Both the position numbers and the translations under genes were made by a program. Below, piece by piece: positions 5,809 to 8,154 of a stretch of 8,154 bases of DNA (the stretch's first letter is position 1; every line of letters starts with the position of its first letter). Source of the DNA: Treponema sp. (GTDB taxonomy: Bacteria; Spirochaetota; Spirochaetia; Treponematales; Breznakiellaceae); NCBI GenBank assembly GCA_031272575.1, contig JAISTO010000130.1, positions 1 through 8,154 on the forward strand, read 5' to 3'. The notes beneath the pieces are model-generated. The model saw only the letters and a list, made by a program, of their open reading frames with translations, was not told the DNA's origin and made no database searches.

Positions 5809-5838
5809 AGCATAGCGCGGGAAGGGCCAGGGAGTCAA
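5809..5838 (-). promoter_or_regulatory. Promoter of the dnaX operon, possibly leaderless
   Basis: On the minus strand, TTGACT (5838-5833) is followed after 18 bp by TATGCT (5814-5809). The expected start, about 7 bases beyond the -10 box, falls on the A of the dnaX ATG at 5802. There is no Shine-Dalgarno sequence before that ATG, which agrees with leaderless translation. The -10 box matches consensus at only 4 of 6 positions. Confidence 0.5.
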
Positions 5839-5964
5839 GGGCTCCCCTGCTTGACTACCTGCCTCCTTTCATGCTTTACTATTCTAGCAGCCTGTAGCGC
5901 TTTGAATAATTCGATGAAAAATTCGCGTAATTTCACGTTTTTCGAGGCTGCTTTGGGAGTTTTC

Positions 5965-6903
5965 ATGGCACATACGCACTTTAAGGGGCGCTCGCTCCTT
6001 ACCTGGCTCGATTACAGCGCGGAGGAGATTCGCGCGCTGCTCGACCTCACGCGCAAAGTGAAGAACGAGAGCGCGCGGCACGAGTCCCACCAGCGCTTCA
6101 AGGGCAAGACCCTCGCGCTCCTCTTCGAGAAGCGCTCGACCCGCACCCGCTGCGCGTTCGAGACGGCCTTCGGCGAGGAGGGGGGGCATCCGGTCTTCCT
6201 TTCGACGCAGGATATTCAACTGGGCGCAAAGGAATCGATAGAGGACACGGCCCGCGTACTGGGGCGTATGTTCAGCGCGATCCAGTTCCGCGGCTTCAAG
6301 CAAAGTTCGGTCGAGACGCTGGCGGCCTTTTCCGGCGTGCCGGTCTACAACGGCCTGACGGACGCGTTTCACCCCACGCAGGCGCTGGCGGATGTCTTTA
6401 CCCTCGAGGAGGCCTTCGGCCCCTGCAAGGGGCAGAAACTCTGCTTCGTGGGGGACGGGCGCAACAACGTGGCGCGCTCCCTTATGGTGATCTCCGCGAA
6501 ACTCGGCATCCACTTTACGGTGATTACGCCGGGCGCCCTCAATCCGGACGCGGCGCTCGTGGAGCGCTGCCGGCCCCTCGCGTCGGCCTCCGGCGCATCC
6601 ATCACCATAACGTCAGATCTTGCTGAAGTGAAGGGCGCGGCCGCGCTTTACACGGACGTGTGGGCCTCGATGGGCGAGGAGTCGAAAAAGGCGGAACGCG
6701 CCGCGCTCCTTGCCCCCTACCAGGTGAACGCATCTCTCATGGCGCGCAGCGGCCGCCCGGACACGATCTTCCTGCACTGCCTCCCCGCGATCAAGGGCGA
6801 GGAAGTGACGGCCGAGGTGATCGACGGCCCGCAGAGCCGCGCCTGGGACGAGGCGGAAAACCGCAAGCACACGATCAAGGCGATCATGCTGGCGACACTG
6901 TAG
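5965..6903 (+). CDS. argF: Ornithine carbamoyltransferase
   Basis: This enzyme joins carbamoyl phosphate to ornithine to make citrulline in arginine synthesis. The 312-residue product has the carbamoyl-phosphate loop STRTR (58-62), HPTQ (136-139), GDGRNNVARSL (163-173), the ornithine-site region DVWASMGEE (231-239) and HCLPA (271-275), all hallmarks of the family. The ATG at 5965 has GGGAG at 5955-5959 and gives the typical HFKGRSLLTWLD start. An in-frame ATG at 5914 has no ribosome binding site. The gene diverges from dnaX. A TTGACT at 5851-5856 and TACTAT at 5877-5882 could be its promoter, but the 20-bp spacing is poor. No other arginine gene is adjacent, so an anabolic role (argF) is favoured over a catabolic one (arcB) without proof. 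Confidence 0.93.
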   Translation: MAHTHFKGRSLLTWLDYSAEEIRALLDLTRKVKNESARHESHQRFKGKTLALLFEKRSTRTRCAFETAFGEEGGHPVFLSTQDIQLGAKESIEDTARVLGRMFSAIQFRGFKQSSVETLAAFSGVPVYNGLTDAFHPTQALADVFTLEEAFGPCKGQKLCFVGDGRNNVARSLMVISAKLGIHFTVITPGALNPDAALVERCRPLASASGASITITSDLAEVKGAAALYTDVWASMGEESKKAERAALLAPYQVNASLMARSGRPDTIFLHCLPAIKGEEVTAEVIDGPQSRAWDEAENRKHTIKAIMLATL

Positions 6904-6914
6904 GCAAATTATCA

Positions 6915-6967
6915 ACATAATTTCAAGAAAACCCTCAAGTTCGGGCGGTTTTATGCCGAAATTATGT
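6915..6967 (+). promoter_or_regulatory. Two-tier stem-loop between argF and rlpA, overlapping the rlpA start
   Basis: A perfect 10-bp inverted repeat (ACATAATTTC at 6915-6924 with GAAATTATGT at 6958-6967) encloses a second hairpin (AAAACCC at 6928-6934 with GGGCGGTTTT at 6943-6952, one bulged C). The outer right arm includes the ATG at 6964 and ends just before the ATG at 6970. It may be an argF terminator, a translation control element for the next gene, or both. No ribosome binding site is evident for the downstream gene. Confidence 0.45.
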
Positions 6968-7980
6968 ATATGAAAAAACTCATTCCGGTTTTAATGATCG
7001 CCCTGGCCTTTGATGCTGGAGCGGCCACTCCGCAGGATACGGCTTACAAGCAGGAAGGGATCGCCTCGTGGTACGGCGCCGAATTTGAAGGCAAACCGAC
7101 CGCGTCGGGCGAAACCTTTGATTCGAAGAATCTCACTGCTGCCCATCCTAGCCTGCCTTTCGGGACCTTGCTCAGGGTAACCAATAAGGTTAACCATAAG
7201 CAGGTCGTCGTCCGGGTGAACGACAGGGGACCATTCGTCGCCGGAAGGATCGTCGATGTCTCCAAAGCCGCGGCCGAAGCGCTCAATATGCTCGCGACCG
7301 GTACCGCCCCCGTAATTGCGGAGACGGTGACCCGCGGGCCTGGCACTCGGGTCGGCGTTCAGTCATTCACTCCCTACCAGGGCGCGGGCGCGCGCCTCAC
7401 GGCAGTGAACCTGCCCGTGGCGGCGCGCCCTGCCCCTGCGGCGGAAAAGCCCGCAAAGGCTGCCGCTAAAAAGGCCGAGAGCGCCGCAAGCGCCCTTGCC
7501 GAGGCCGTGTCCCTGACGCGGGCGCCCGCGCAGAAAACAACGCAGGTGCCGCTCGTGGAAGTGTCCGCGGGCAAGGTCGGAAAACCGGCGAGCGCCGCCG
7601 CGGCCGCGCCGTCCGTTCCCGAGCCCTCCGTTCCGGCCTTTGCCGCAAAAGCGGCAGCCCCGTCACGGAGCGCAATCGCGGGCGAGTTGCCCTACATCGG
7701 CGAACTGCCCAAACTGGTCAGGCCCACGCCCGCGTCTATCGTCGGCAGTGTGCCCCCGGCCGGGACGAACCAAGCGGTGCGCCTGCAGGTGGGCGCCTAC
7801 AAGACGCCCAAGAACGCGGTCGTCGCCTTTGACCGGCTGAAAGAGGCCGGCCTCGAGCCTGCCTACGAGCGCTCCGGCGATGTGTACCGTGTGGTGCTTG
7901 CCGGCGTCACCGCCGAAAACGTGCAGGGCGTTGCCGAAAAACTCGGCGCGGCCGGCTTCAGAGAAGCGGTGGTTAAGTAG
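6964..7980 (+). CDS. rlpA: Septal-ring lytic transglycosylase RlpA-like protein (DPBB + SPOR)
   Basis: RlpA proteins cut or bind denuded peptidoglycan at division sites. The 338-residue product starts with a signal peptide (MKKLIPVLMIALAFDAGA from the second Met, ATG 6970, which may be the real start). Next comes a double-psi beta-barrel domain (about 33-121) with ASWYGAEFEGKPTASGE, LTAAHPSLPFGT and VRVNDRGPFVAGRIVDVS; E50, H61 and D87 lie where the catalytic residues of the family are. After an Ala/Pro/Lys-rich linker (about 140-265), a C-terminal SPOR domain (271-338, VRLQVGAYKTPKNA...) should bind septal peptidoglycan. There is no lipobox Cys, unlike the E. coli lipoprotein, so it is probably a soluble periplasmic protein. 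It follows argF by 60 bp, and its start codon sits in an inverted repeat. Confidence 0.9.
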   Translation: MYMKKLIPVLMIALAFDAGAATPQDTAYKQEGIASWYGAEFEGKPTASGETFDSKNLTAAHPSLPFGTLLRVTNKVNHKQVVVRVNDRGPFVAGRIVDVSKAAAEALNMLATGTAPVIAETVTRGPGTRVGVQSFTPYQGAGARLTAVNLPVAARPAPAAEKPAKAAAKKAESAASALAEAVSLTRAPAQKTTQVPLVEVSAGKVGKPASAAAAAPSVPEPSVPAFAAKAAAPSRSAIAGELPYIGELPKLVRPTPASIVGSVPPAGTNQAVRLQVGAYKTPKNAVVAFDRLKEAGLEPAYERSGDVYRVVLAGVTAENVQGVAEKLGAAGFREAVVK

Positions 7981-8002
7981 GACGTATGAAAATGATGCCT
8001 AT

Positions 8003-8028
8003 CCCCCCCTCTGGGGGGGGAGGGGGGG
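8003..8028. repeat. Poly-C/poly-G hairpin with second G tract
   Basis: Seven C residues (8003-8009), loop TCT, then eight G (8013-8020), A and seven more G (8022-8028). The C tract can pair with either G tract. It lies 22 bp after the rlpA stop. It lacks a T-run, so it is not a classical terminator, though a very stable stem could still slow polymerase. The G tracts could also form a G-quadruplex. Confidence 0.6.
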
Positions 8029-8067
8029 TCACAGGAGATCACTGTCAACAAGTTAAGGAAAACAAGG

Positions 8068-8153
8068 CCGTCATTGCCGGACTTGATCCGGCAATCTATC
8101 CCTCAAAATGCCATTTTTGATAGAGATTCCGCGGTCAAGCCGCGGAATGACGG
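8068..8153. repeat. Head-to-head pair of REP-like palindromes
   Basis: Two perfect hairpins of 9-bp stem and 5-nt loop occur: ATTGCCGGA-CTTGA-TCCGGCAAT (8073-8095) and ATTCCGCGG-TCAAG-CCGCGGAAT (8126-8148). Their loops are complementary, and the outer ends CCGTCATT (8068-8075) and AATGACGG (8146-8153) are inverted repeats, so the elements face each other. Between them, TCTATC/GATAGA (8095-8100, 8119-8124) and TCAAAA/TTTTGA continue the symmetry. The right member matches unit 4 of the array at 2581-2876. This resembles the paired REP (BIME) arrangement, probably a dispersed family in this genome. Confidence 0.8.
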
Positions 8154-8154
8154 T

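Noticed and set aside
5920..5932. 13-bp word AATTCGCGTAATT shared by the argF leader and the inverted-repeat element (2957-2969)
   Set aside because: One such match is about what chance gives over this length, and the flanks do not extend the similarity.
5686..5964. N-terminal extension of argF
   Set aside because: The frame is open upstream but overlaps dnaX. The family start and the GGGAG ribosome binding site both point to ATG 5965.

Overview
The window looks like a chromosomal segment of a GC-rich spirochaete, most likely a treponeme or a close relative. The reasons are the DnaX N-terminus (MAYEVTATRRRP), the dnaX-ybaB-recR order, an RlpA-SPOR protein and a two-domain DUF1566-type protein of a sort common in treponemes. 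This assignment is an inference from family knowledge. No rRNA or other decisive marker is present.

Layout. (1) 2-1006: 3' part of a gene for a protein with two tandem DUF1566/C-type-lectin-like domains, repeated at a 411-bp period. (2) 1067-2410: a visibly AT-rich two-gene operon encoding an HNH endonuclease and a GIY-YIG-like nuclease; it looks horizontally acquired. (3) 2411-3128: no convincing gene, but dense repeats. Six direct copies of a REP-like hairpin unit with pyrimidine-rich spacers (2581-2876) are followed by a MITE-like nested inverted-repeat element (2901-3090). (4) 3129-3365: a strong promoter, tRNA-Cys(GCA), tRNA-Val(CAC) and a T-run. (5) 3390-5802, minus strand: the operon dnaX-ybaB/ebfC-recR with 4-bp start/stop overlaps, read from a promoter that may give a leaderless dnaX mRNA. 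(6) 5965-6903, plus: argF (ornithine carbamoyltransferase), divergent from dnaX. (7) 6964-7980, plus: an RlpA-like DPBB + SPOR protein whose start codon lies in a large inverted repeat. (8) 7981-8154: a poly-C/poly-G hairpin and two head-to-head REP-like palindromes of the same family as the array at 2581-2876.

Functionally, the minus-strand operon supplies the clamp-loader subunit, a nucleoid-associated protein and the RecFOR recombination mediator. argF and rlpA are ordinary metabolic and cell-envelope genes. The accessory part is 1-3100: a repeat-bearing surface-type protein, a nuclease pair without a visible methyltransferase, and a cluster of repeats beside tRNA genes. The two adjacent nucleases of different folds are the best candidate for an undescribed (possibly defence) module. 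The six-unit repeat array and the inverted-repeat element are the most distinctive non-coding structures.
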